A stretch of DNA of 45,258 nt. It comes from an uncultured Eubacterium sp. (GTDB lineage: Bacteria > Bacillota > Clostridia > Lachnospirales > Lachnospiraceae). Positions within the stretch are counted from its first letter, which is position 1, and every line of letters begins with the position of its first letter. Below the pieces are notes generated by a model, which was not told the origin of the DNA, did no database searches, and was given only the letters and a program-made list of their open reading frames with translations. This document shows positions 1 to 8,245 of this stretch, one piece after another. The stretch covers positions 1-45,258 of the forward strand of contig CAKRFN010000019.1 of NCBI GenBank assembly GCA_934320655.1. The letters are read 5' to 3'. The translations under genes and the position numbers were made by a program.

Positions 1-80
1 ATCGCTCGCACTTCGCCGGACAAAAGTCGCAGTTGACAGAAACCACTGTGCCCACAGCCGTTAGCCCTGCGTTATATGCT

Positions 81-308
81 GTTTGCGAAATATTTTAGCA
101 GGTGAACGGGGCATGCAAGCACTATCAACTCAGATGCGGAAGTAGCAGCGCGAGCAAAGGCGTGTCTGATTTTGCTGCCTTTGCACGATGAAGATGAGCC
201 TCGGAATGGTTCGTGCAACGAAAGCAAAACAGACATGCTTGCGGGAGCTGCGACCTCTAAACAATGTGCTTGCATGAGCCAAAACCTGACAAAAATAGTT
301 TCGCAAAC
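81..308 (+). ncRNA. Candidate rod-shaped structured RNA, 6S-like architecture
   Basis: No protein gene occupies 1-412, but this stretch folds into one long rod. Pairings read by eye: 81-90 with 299-308 (10 bp, perfect), 91-96 with 292-297, 99-103 with 284-288, 110-112 with 278-280, 113-122 with 266-275 (10 bp, perfect), 145-149 with 247-251, 154-157 with 239-242, 160-168 with 230-238, 170-176 with 223-229, and 181-188 with 211-218 (8 bp, perfect). A large asymmetric bubble (123-144 opposite 252-265) splits a closing stem from a terminal stem. Rod, central bubble and about 230 nt length match the general plan of 6S RNA, which binds RNA polymerase. The plus strand is preferred because a terminator with a T7 tract follows at 326-377. 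I see no good plus-strand promoter. The family assignment is inference; the pairing is directly visible. Confidence 0.42.
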
Positions 309-325
309 GCCTAATAATATGATAT

Positions 326-377
326 AAAAAGAGGAACTGTCCGGCGTTCTCACCTGAACAATTCCCCTTTTTTTCTT
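326..377. terminator. Bidirectional intrinsic terminator between gltD and the RNA candidate
   Basis: The stem pairs 327-340 with 358-371 with two internal mismatches. The plus-strand transcript then has seven T residues (368-374). On the minus strand the same hairpin is followed by a shorter T5 run, placing it about 40 nt beyond the gltD stop. It would end both gltBD and any convergent plus-strand transcript. Confidence 0.7.
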
Positions 378-412
378 ACCTGCATACATTGTATCACAGA
401 AAAAACAATTTG

Positions 413-1906
413 TTACTGGATCGACAGATACGAATATCCCATCAGGCTCTCGTCGACCTCGCGTGCCACCTCTCTGCCCTCGCGGATCGCCCATACGACG
501 AGTGACTGTCCGCGGTGCATATCACCGGCAGTATAGACATGGTCTACATTGGTCTTGTATCTGCCCTGTTCGGTCGCAACGTTCGTGCGCCCATCGACAG
601 CGACGCCGAATGCCTTTGTGACGTACGCCTCGCTGCCGAGGAAACCGGCTGCGATCAGCACAATATCGGCAGGCAGCTTTTTCTCACTTCCGGCAACCTC
701 CTGCATCGTCATGCGTCCGGTCTTTTCGTCTTTGACGCTCTCTAAACGTACCGTCACAAGCTCCTTCAGGCTGCCGTTTTTGTCTTTGACAAATTCCTTG
801 ACCGTCGTCTGGTAGATGCGCGGGTCATGGCCAAACTTTGCGATTGCCTCCTCCTGACCGTAATCGGTCTTGCACACCTTCGGCCACTCCGGCCACGGGT
901 TGTTTTCCGCACGTTTATCGGGTGCTTTCGGCATCATCTCAAGCTGTGTCACGGATGCAGCGCCCAGACGGATGCTCGTGCCGACACAGTCATTTCCGGT
1001 ATCACCGCCGCCGATGATAACGACATGCTTATCCTTGACATCCACATACTTTTTATCCTTTAAATCCGAGTCAAACAGGCTCTTTGTCACTCCGCCGAGG
1101 AAATCTACGGCAAAGTAGATGCCCTTTGCATCCCTGCCCGCTGCCTTGATGTCACGCGGATGCTTCGCACCGCAGGCTAAGATCACACGGTCATAATCCT
1201 TGAGCAGCTTGGCAGCCTTGACATCCTTACCGACATCCACGCCGGTGACAAACGTCACGCCCTCCTGCTTCATGATATTTACTTTCCGGTCAATGACTTC
1301 TTTTTCCAGCTTCATATTCGGAATGCCGTACATGAGCAGTCCGCCAATGCGGTCGTCACGCTCATAGACCGTCACCTCGTGACCGCGCTTGTTGAGCTGA
1401 TCCGCCGCAGCCAGTCCGGAAGGACCGGAGCCGATGACTGCCACCTTTTTTCCGGTGCGCACCTTCGGCGGTTTTGCATCTGCATAACCGTGTGCATAGG
1501 CATACTCGATGATTCCATGCTCGTTTTCCTTTGTTGTCACGCTCTCGCCATAGTGACCGCACGTGCAGGCTGCCTCACACAGCGCCGGGCAGACGCGGGA
1601 CGTAAATTCGGGGAAATTGTTCGTCTTTTTCAGACGCTGGTATGCCTGCTCCCAGTTGCCCCGATACACGAGATCGTTCCACTCAGGGATCAGATTGTGC
1701 AGCGGGCAGCCGCTCGTCATGCCCATGATCGTCATGCCTGCCTGACAGAACGGCACACCACACGACATGCAGCGCGCGCCCTGTTCCTGTTGTTCCTCCA
1801 GAGAGAGCGGAAGATGGAACTCATGAAAATTTTTGACCCGCTCGGTCGGATCGATCGCGACCGCCGTCTTTCTCTCATAATCTAAAAATCCAGTCGGTTT
1901 TCCCAT
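413..1906 (-). CDS. gltD: Glutamate synthase (NADPH) small subunit
   Basis: This is the 497-residue beta subunit of glutamate synthase. It passes electrons from NADPH through FAD and two [4Fe-4S] clusters to the large subunit, which makes two glutamates from glutamine and 2-oxoglutarate. N-terminal cluster cysteines lie at about residues 46, 49, 54, 67, 106, 110, 114 and 116. The FAD dinucleotide fold GSGPSG is at 159-164 and an NADPH-binding GGGDTGND motif near 300. Length and order are standard. The start follows a strong GGAGGG site only 14 nt after gltB, so the two are translated from one message. The coding region is intact. Confidence 0.97.
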   Translation of the reverse strand: MGKPTGFLDYERKTAVAIDPTERVKNFHEFHLPLSLEEQQEQGARCMSCGVPFCQAGMTIMGMTSGCPLHNLIPEWNDLVYRGNWEQAYQRLKKTNNFPEFTSRVCPALCEAACTCGHYGESVTTKENEHGIIEYAYAHGYADAKPPKVRTGKKVAVIGSGPSGLAAADQLNKRGHEVTVYERDDRIGGLLMYGIPNMKLEKEVIDRKVNIMKQEGVTFVTGVDVGKDVKAAKLLKDYDRVILACGAKHPRDIKAAGRDAKGIYFAVDFLGGVTKSLFDSDLKDKKYVDVKDKHVVIIGGGDTGNDCVGTSIRLGAASVTQLEMMPKAPDKRAENNPWPEWPKVCKTDYGQEEAIAKFGHDPRIYQTTVKEFVKDKNGSLKELVTVRLESVKDEKTGRMTMQEVAGSEKKLPADIVLIAAGFLGSEAYVTKAFGVAVDGRTNVATEQGRYKTNVDHVYTAGDMHRGQSLVVWAIREGREVAREVDESLMGYSYLSIQ

Positions 1907-1920
1907 TTCCTTTTCCCTCC

Positions 1921-4900
1921 TTAATGTTTTGCATTTGCATAAAATGCTTCTATCTGTGCCTGTTCGGAGCTGAGACCCTTCTCCTCCATCTGAACGATCG
2001 CCATCATCATGCGATTGTAGTCATAGGGAATGATCTTTTTAAATTTCGGCAGGTAATCCGCGAAATGATCGAGGATCTCTTTTCCTTTTTCCGAATTTGT
2101 CAGTGTCACATGCTCTCCGATCAATGTCTTGAGCTCCAGCACATCGTATTTGTTTGTCAGTTCCTCGGTAAATACCATCTCTTTATTGGTACGTGTATAG
2201 AGGTCGTTATCCTCATCGAGCACGTAGGCGATACCGCCGCTCATACCTGCGGCAAAGTTTTTGCCGGTTTTTCCGAGTACCACGACACGGCCGCCGGTCA
2301 TATACTCACAGCCATGGTCGCCGACGCCCTCAACGACTGCGACTGCACCGGAGTTGCGGACGCAGAAACGCTCGCCTGCCACACCGTTGATAAACGCCTT
2401 ACCGCTCGTCGCACCGTAGAGTGCCACATTACCGATGATGATATTCCCATCCTTTTTATAAGTCACTCCTGCCGGAGGATAAACGATCAGCTTGCCGCCG
2501 GATAAGCCTTTTCCGAAATAGTCATTGGAATCTCCGACGAGCTCTAACGTCAGTCCGTTCGGGATAAACGCGCCGAAGCTCTGTCCGCCCGCACCCTTAC
2601 ATTTTACGACAAACGTGTCATCCTCAAGCGTTGTTCCGTATTTTTTCGTAATTTCCGATCCAAAGATCGTGCCGAGCGAACGGTCGGTATTTGTGACCTC
2701 CAGCTCGATCACGCGCTTTTGTCCTTTGTCCAGAGCGCTCTGGAACTGCTTTAACAGCACGGTCTCATCCTTCGTCTTTTCCAGTTCAAAATCATAAACC
2801 TTCTTCGGATCAAAGATAAAACGCTCTTTCGTTCCGACATACGGGTTGTATAAAATATTGGACAGATCCACTTTCCGCTGTTTTACGTTCAAATCGTCGC
2901 GCACGCGCAGCAGGTCACTTCTGCCGACGAGCTCATCGACGCTGCGCACACCGAGTTTCGCCATATACTCGCGCAGATCCTGTGCGATAAAGCGCATAAA
3001 GTTCACAACGTACTCCGGCTTTCCGGCAAAACGCTTTCTCAGCTCGGGATTCTGTGTTGCCACACCTGCCGGACAGGTATCCAGATTACATACACGCATC
3101 ATGATACAGCCCATCGTCACAAGCGGTGCGGTCGCAAAACCGTATTCCTCGGCACCGAGTGCAGCCGCGATTGCCACATCCCTGCCGCTCATCAGCTTGC
3201 CGTCTGTCTCCACGCGCACTTTTTCACGCAGACCGTTCATGATCAATGTCTGGTGTGTCTCTGCCAGTCCCAGCTCCCACGGCAGTCCCGCATTGTGGAT
3301 CGAGCTGCGCGGTGCGGCACCGGTTCCTCCGTCATAACCGGAGATCAAAATGACCTGTGCACCCGCCTTTGCAACACCGGCTGCGACGGTTCCGACTCCT
3401 GCCTCCGATACGAGCTTAACGGAAATACGCGCGTCGCGGTTTGAATTTTTCAGATCGTAGATCAACTGCTCCAGATCCTCGATCGAATAAATATCATGGT
3501 GCGGCGGCGGTGAGATCAGTGACACACCGGGTGTCGAATGTCTCGTCTTTGCGATCCACGGATAGACCTTTGCTCCGGGCAGATGACCGCCCTCTCCGGG
3601 CTTGGCTCCCTGTGCCATCTTGATCTGGATCTCCTGTGCGCTCACAAGGTACGTGCTCGTCACACCAAAACGTCCACTCGCCACCTGCTTGATTGCCGAG
3701 CAGCGGTTTTTGCCGTCTGCACCGATCTTTAACCGGTCAAGACTCTCGCCGCCCTCTCCGGTGTTGGATTTACCGTGAATCATGTTCATCGCGATCGCCA
3801 GTGTCTCATGTGCCTCCTGCGAGATCGAACCGTAGCTCATCGCACCGGTCTTAAAACGTGTCACGATCGAATCCACACTCTCGACTTCCTCGATCGGCAC
3901 ACCCTTTTTCGGATAATTAAAGTCGAGCATACCGCGGATATAATTGCGGTTTTCCAACTCGTTGACCGCCTGCTCATACTGCTTGAACATCTCATAGTCA
4001 CCGCGCTTGGTGGACTCCTGTAACAGATGGATCGTCAGCGGATTGTACAGATGCTCATCTGCGCCGCTGCGCATCGCATGACGACCAACGGAATCGAGCG
4101 TCATATCGTTTTCCAGTCCGAGCGGATCATACGCTTCGGAATGCAAAAAGTTCACCTGCTCCTCAATATCCTTTAACGTGATACCACCGATACGGCTGAC
4201 GGTATTTGTAAAATATTTATCAATGACTCCATTATCAATACCGATCGCCTCAAAGATCTTTGATCCCTGATAAGACTGGATCGTGGAAATACCCATCTTC
4301 GCCGCGATCTTTACGATGCCTCCGATGACTGCCTGGTTATAATCCTCAATCGCCGCATAGTAATCTTTGTCTAATAAATGATCGTCTACAAGCTGTTTCA
4401 CCGTATCCTGTGCCAGATAAGGGTTTACCGCGCAGGCACCATAGCCGAGCAGTGTCGCAAAATGGTGTACCTCATGCGGCTCGCCGGACTCGAGGATGAT
4501 TGCAAGTGCGGTTCTCTTTTTCGTGATGACCAGATGCTCATGCAGTGCTGCGACTGCAAGGAGTGACGGGATCGCCACATGGTTCTCATCGACACCGCGG
4601 TCGGACAGGATCAGGATATTCGCGCCGTCACGGTACGCTCTGTCTGCCTCGACAAATAAGCGGTCAATCGCCTTTTCCAGACTCGTGTTCTTATAATAGG
4701 TAATCGGAATCTCTACGACATGGAAGCCTTCCTTATTCATGGACTTAATCTTCATCAGATCCGTATTGGTCAGGATCGGATTGTTGACCTTGATCACATG
4801 GCAGTTTTCCGGTTTTTCCAATAATAAGTTGCCGTCCTCACCGATATAAGTCGTCGTGGAGGTCACGATCTTCTCACGGATCGAATCGATCGGCGGATTT

Positions 4901-6477
4901 GTCACCTGTGCAAACAACTGTTTAAAATAGTTGAATAACGGCTGATATTTGCCATCAAGTACTGCCAGCGGAATATCAATACCCATCGCACTCGTGGACT
5001 CGCCGCCGTTCTGTGCCATCGGCAGGATAACCTCCTTGAGTGACTCGTAAGAATAGCCAAACGCCTTCATCATGCGCTGACGATCCTCATAGTTGTACTC
5101 CGGCACACGCTGATTCGGAATACGCAGATCCTTTAACTGTACCAGATTCCGGTCGATCCACTCACCGTAGGGCTGTCTGCCGGCATAATAGTTTTTCAGT
5201 TCTTCATCGTCAATGATCCGTCCTGCCTTCGTGTCTACGAGCAGCATTTTTCCGGGACGCAGGCGGTCTTTTGCCACGATATGTGTCGGATCAATGTCGA
5301 GGACTCCGACCTCTGACGATAAGATTAACTGGTCATTGTCGAGCACATAATATCTGGACGGACGCAGACCGTTACGGTCGAGCACGGCTCCCAGATAATC
5401 ACCGTCGGAAAATACAATCGATGCCGGTCCATCCCACGGCTCCATCATCGTTGCATAATACTGATAAAAATCTTTCTTTTTCTGGCTCATCAGGTGGTTG
5501 TTCGCCCACGGCTCCGGAATCATGATCATAACTGCGAGCGGCAGCGGCATTCCGTTCATTACTAAAAATTCCAGTGTGTTGTCTGTCATCGCAGAGTCGG
5601 AACCCTCAGTATTGATAACCGGCAGTACCTTCGTCAACTGGTCGTGCAGCTTACCGGAAGTCATCGTCTCCTCGCGGGCAAGCATCTTGTCCGCATTGCC
5701 ACGGATCGTGTTGATCTCTCCGTTGTGCACGATAAAGCGGTTCGGATGCGCACGCTCCCAGCTCGGATTCGTGTTCGTACTGAAACGTGAATGCACGGTA
5801 GCGATCGCTGATTCATAATCGGGATCCTGCAAATCATCAAAGAATAACCGGAGCTGGTCAACTAAAAACATTCCTTTATATACAATCGTCCGGCTCGAAA
5901 GGGATACGACGTAGGTATCCTCATTACTCTGTTCAAATACACGGCGGACAACATAGAGCATCCGGTCAAAATCCAGTCCTTTTTCTACATGCTCCGGACG
6001 CTTGATAAATGCTTGCATAATATAAGGCATGCAGTCACGCGCCTTCTGTCCGAGCACATTTGCGTGTGTCGGCACTTCACGCCAGCCAAGCAGCTCCAGG
6101 CCTTCCTTTGCCACAATCACCTCAAACATCTTCTTCGCCTGATTGCGCTGCAGCTCATCCTGCGGGAAGAAAAACATGCCGACACCGAAATCACGGTCTC
6201 CGCCGAGCTCAATGCCGAGCGGCTTTACTGCCTTGGAGAAAAATTTATAGGAAACCTGCAACAGAATACCAACGCCGTCTCCGGTCTTTCCCTCGGCATC
6301 CTTTCCTGCACGGTGCTTTAAATTCTCTACGATCTTCAACGCCTGCTCAACGGTCGCATGGCTCTTTCGACCCTTGACATCTACCACGGCACCGATACCA
6401 CAGTTGTCATGCTCAAACGCAGGATCATACAAACCCTGTGCGCGCTGTCTGCTCTCGTCTATCACATGTTCTCTCAT
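1921..6477 (-). CDS. gltB: Glutamate synthase (NADPH) large subunit
   Basis: The 1518-residue alpha subunit carries a class II glutamine amidotransferase domain, a central domain, an FMN-binding synthase domain and a C-terminal beta-helix. The nucleophile is Cys26, in NCGIGAV. In this family the residues before that Cys are a propeptide removed on maturation, so about 25 residues are probably cleaved. The [3Fe-4S] cysteines sit in the CIMMRVCNLDTCPAG segment near residue 1120. Ammonia from glutamine is channelled to 2-oxoglutarate to make glutamate in the cytosol. The start is preceded by AGAGGA at 8 nt. It is first in a two-gene operon with gltD and has its own promoter and leader inverted repeat upstream. 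It appears intact. Confidence 0.97.
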   Translation of the reverse strand: MREHVIDESRQRAQGLYDPAFEHDNCGIGAVVDVKGRKSHATVEQALKIVENLKHRAGKDAEGKTGDGVGILLQVSYKFFSKAVKPLGIELGGDRDFGVGMFFFPQDELQRNQAKKMFEVIVAKEGLELLGWREVPTHANVLGQKARDCMPYIMQAFIKRPEHVEKGLDFDRMLYVVRRVFEQSNEDTYVVSLSSRTIVYKGMFLVDQLRLFFDDLQDPDYESAIATVHSRFSTNTNPSWERAHPNRFIVHNGEINTIRGNADKMLAREETMTSGKLHDQLTKVLPVINTEGSDSAMTDNTLEFLVMNGMPLPLAVMIMIPEPWANNHLMSQKKKDFYQYYATMMEPWDGPASIVFSDGDYLGAVLDRNGLRPSRYYVLDNDQLILSSEVGVLDIDPTHIVAKDRLRPGKMLLVDTKAGRIIDDEELKNYYAGRQPYGEWIDRNLVQLKDLRIPNQRVPEYNYEDRQRMMKAFGYSYESLKEVILPMAQNGGESTSAMGIDIPLAVLDGKYQPLFNYFKQLFAQVTNPPIDSIREKIVTSTTTYIGEDGNLLLEKPENCHVIKVNNPILTNTDLMKIKSMNKEGFHVVEIPITYYKNTSLEKAIDRLFVEADRAYRDGANILILSDRGVDENHVAIPSLLAVAALHEHLVITKKRTALAIILESGEPHEVHHFATLLGYGACAVNPYLAQDTVKQLVDDHLLDKDYYAAIEDYNQAVIGGIVKIAAKMGISTIQSYQGSKIFEAIGIDNGVIDKYFTNTVSRIGGITLKDIEEQVNFLHSEAYDPLGLENDMTLDSVGRHAMRSGADEHLYNPLTIHLLQESTKRGDYEMFKQYEQAVNELENRNYIRGMLDFNYPKKGVPIEEVESVDSIVTRFKTGAMSYGSISQEAHETLAIAMNMIHGKSNTGEGGESLDRLKIGADGKNRCSAIKQVASGRFGVTSTYLVSAQEIQIKMAQGAKPGEGGHLPGAKVYPWIAKTRHSTPGVSLISPPPHHDIYSIEDLEQLIYDLKNSNRDARISVKLVSEAGVGTVAAGVAKAGAQVILISGYDGGTGAAPRSSIHNAGLPWELGLAETHQTLIMNGLREKVRVETDGKLMSGRDVAIAAALGAEEYGFATAPLVTMGCIMMRVCNLDTCPAGVATQNPELRKRFAGKPEYVVNFMRFIAQDLREYMAKLGVRSVDELVGRSDLLRVRDDLNVKQRKVDLSNILYNPYVGTKERFIFDPKKVYDFELEKTKDETVLLKQFQSALDKGQKRVIELEVTNTDRSLGTIFGSEITKKYGTTLEDDTFVVKCKGAGGQSFGAFIPNGLTLELVGDSNDYFGKGLSGGKLIVYPPAGVTYKKDGNIIIGNVALYGATSGKAFINGVAGERFCVRNSGAVAVVEGVGDHGCEYMTGGRVVVLGKTGKNFAAGMSGGIAYVLDEDNDLYTRTNKEMVFTEELTNKYDVLELKTLIGEHVTLTNSEKGKEILDHFADYLPKFKKIIPYDYNRMMMAIVQMEEKGLSSEQAQIEAFYANAKH

Positions 6478-6516
6478 ATGCGTGTCCTCTCTTTACTGGG
6501 ATTTTGTAATTTATGG

Positions 6517-6537
6517 AATTGAGATTACTTCTCAATT
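6517..6537. promoter_or_regulatory. Perfect inverted repeat in the gltBD leader
   Basis: The arms AATTGAGA and TCTCAATT (8 bp, perfect) are separated by 5 nt. The repeat lies between the predicted gltB promoter and the start codon, about 12 nt downstream of the -10 box. It could be a repressor operator or a leader hairpin. No T-run follows, so it is not a terminator. The binding factor is unknown. Confidence 0.5.
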
Positions 6538-6548
6538 AAATTACTAAT

Positions 6549-6577
6549 ATGATAGCCCAAAGAGGTTTCCGCGTCTA
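6549..6577 (-). promoter_or_regulatory. Predicted gltBD promoter
   Basis: The -35 is TAGACG (6572-6577), with a 17-nt spacer and -10 TATCAT (6549-6554), on the minus strand 70-100 nt before gltB. The -10 matches 5 of 6 consensus positions and the -35 matches 4 of 6. Confidence 0.45.
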
Positions 6578-6813
6578 TCCCTGATTTTCTTCAAATTGTC
6601 TGATTGTTTTCTTTTTATACTTTTTAATCGTTATTTTCTGATATTAGCATGATTTGTTTTTGAAATATAGATGTATACGCACAATTTTATGTGCTTCTTC
6701 CAAGAAAAACCTAAGAATATAAAGTGGGAAAAATGTCAGGAATTCAAATTGTGTCTGAATTGTTCTGAATCATTTTCCCCATTTTCCTGCATAATAGTCG
6801 ATAAAACAAAGTT
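6578..6813. other. AT-rich intergenic stretch without a gene
   Basis: This lies between the gltB promoter and the end of the CPBP protease gene. It holds A/T tracts and one small hairpin with GCACA/TGTGC arms near 6680-6695. I see no ORF with a ribosome site and no convincing terminator for the upstream operon. Confidence 0.5.
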
Positions 6814-7596
6814 CTATTTCGTATTTTTGCAGGATTTGATATAATATCCTGCAATCGCAACCGTCACTGCCAGCAGAATGACCGTCACCGGCACAAACAA
6901 AGGCTCACCGAGTGTCAGCCACGAGAGCCACTCCGTCTCTCCGCGCAGAATCGCAATGATATTCGCAGCGATATGCCCCAGCAGCGGCACACGCACATCC
7001 TGATAGTTCTCCATCAGCAGCGCCAGCAAAAGTCCGAGCACAAACGCATAGACGGTCTGCACAATATTCATATGTAACACGCCAAAGATCAACGCCGATG
7101 CGACGATCGCCGTCAGCCTGCCGTAGCTCTCACGCAACCTGTAAAAAACGAGCTGGCGGTACAACAGTTCCTCCGCAAGCGGGGTAATCACACCCAGCCC
7201 GATGATCTCCCGCAAGAGATCCGACGAATAAAATGCCTGCTCTACCTGCTGATAGCTGTCTGAAATCTGCTGTAAGCCCATCGCAGCGATCACATTGTTC
7301 ATCGCTACACCCGCACAGCCCAGCCACAGGATCGCGATCACACCGCCGATACAGGCGCTCTTTTTTACCGGTGCCAGATAAACGAGCTGTCGCCTCCCGT
7401 CACTGCCGCGCTTTGCGGCGATAAAGCAAATGTAGACGACCGTTCCCGCCACGAAAGAAGTCAATGCCTGTCCCATCACCGCATCCAGCGGAAGCATCGG
7501 GAGCACTGCCTGATTCATAATCGCAAAAACGACAAAATATACAATGAGCGGATAAAAAAATGTCATATTTCTATTTGTGTTCGTGCTCTGTGCCAT
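6814..7596 (-). CDS. CPBP-family intramembrane metalloprotease
   Basis: This is a 260-residue polytopic membrane protein of the CAAX protease/bacteriocin-processing (CPBP, Abi) family. The glutamate motif EELLYR lies near residue 142. It is followed by GVLHMN and a later H-N segment (LLGHIAANI), the usual metal-binding and catalytic set within membrane helices. Family members act as membrane proteases in prenyl-protein processing, bacteriocin immunity or stress responses; the substrate here cannot be told. The start has an AGGA site and overlaps the end of the HAD phosphatase gene by 26 nt, so it is translated last in the parE-parC-HAD-CPBP message. An alternative start at Met11 (7566) would avoid the overlap. 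Confidence 0.85.
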   Translation of the reverse strand: MAQSTNTNRNMTFFYPLIVYFVVFAIMNQAVLPMLPLDAVMGQALTSFVAGTVVYICFIAAKRGSDGRRQLVYLAPVKKSACIGGVIAILWLGCAGVAMNNVIAAMGLQQISDSYQQVEQAFYSSDLLREIIGLGVITPLAEELLYRQLVFYRLRESYGRLTAIVASALIFGVLHMNIVQTVYAFVLGLLLALLMENYQDVRVPLLGHIAANIIAILRGETEWLSWLTLGEPLFVPVTVILLAVTVAIAGYYIKSCKNTK

Positions 7597-8245
7597 TCAG
7601 ATATTCCTCCACTTCCTGCGGTGTATCAAATACTGCCACCGCTCCGGCGGCGGTCAGTTCCTCGCGCGTGCCAAATCCATAGGTCACACCCACGCAGTCA
7701 ACGCCCGCCTTGTGTGCGCCCTCCGCATCATATTTCGTATCGCCGACCAGAACGATCTCGCTGCGGTCGGTGACATTCATCCGCCGGAATGCCTCCTCTA
7801 ATACAAGCACCTTTTCGCGCCGCTCCGGTCCGAGCGATGCCCCGACAATATAGTCAAAATAATCTGCCACGCCGTGATGCTTTAAGATCTCTACGCAATT
7901 CCCCTCCGGCTTGGAAGATGCAACGCCGAGCATATAGCCCTGCTCCTTCAGATGGCGGAGCAGTTCTTCAATGCCAGGATACAGCTTGCACTGTGTTTGT
8001 CCGATCGAATCATAGTAAACCCGGTAGGTCGCCACCAAAGGCTCGATCTTTTCATCCGGCACCTGATATTTCTCTTTGAACATCAGCGCTAACGGCGGTC
8101 CGATAAAACAGCACAGCTTCTTTAAATCCGGCTCCTCGATACCGAGATCCTTCTTTAAGGCATACTGTACCCCCTTTGTGATACCCTCCTGTGAGTCCAC
8201 GAGCGTACCGTCGAGATCAAACAATATCTTCGTTTTCAGCTTCAT
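7571..8245 (-). CDS. HAD-superfamily phosphatase, Gph/PGP-like
   Basis: This is a 224-residue cytosolic haloacid dehalogenase-type hydrolase with motif I FDLDGTLVDS near residues 9-18, motif II in GVASSKPEG near 110, and motif III/IV in VLVGDTKYDAEGA near 170. An alpha-helical cap sits between motifs I and II. It resembles phosphoglycolate phosphatase and nucleotidase relatives, but sequence alone does not fix the substrate. Its ATG overlaps the parC stop (TGATG), implying translational coupling to the topoisomerase genes. It is intact. Confidence 0.88.
   Translation of the reverse strand: MKLKTKILFDLDGTLVDSQEGITKGVQYALKKDLGIEEPDLKKLCCFIGPPLALMFKEKYQVPDEKIEPLVATYRVYYDSIGQTQCKLYPGIEELLRHLKEQGYMLGVASSKPEGNCVEILKHHGVADYFDYIVGASLGPERREKVLVLEEAFRRMNVTDRSEIVLVGDTKYDAEGAHKAGVDCVGVTYGFGTREELTAAGAVAVFDTPQEVEEYLNGTEHEHK

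Noticed and set aside
1..60. A minus-strand frame open to the window edge with closely spaced cysteines (CDFCPAKCER).
   Set aside because: There is no ATG, only possible GTG codons without a ribosome site, and the frame is short and cut by the edge. It might be part of a gene or repeat outside the window, but nothing here supports a call.
123..150. Similarity of TCAGATGCGGAAGTAGCAGC to the SRP RNA helix-8 motif.
   Set aside because: The motif lies in a central bubble, not at an apical hairpin, one base of the asymmetric loop is missing, and the outer helices do not follow the SRP plan. Kept only as a note under the RNA candidate.
72..494. A 140-codon minus-strand ORF covering the end of gltD and the structured region.
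   Set aside because: It overlaps gltD out of frame, crosses the terminator and the paired RNA rod, and has no family-like sequence.
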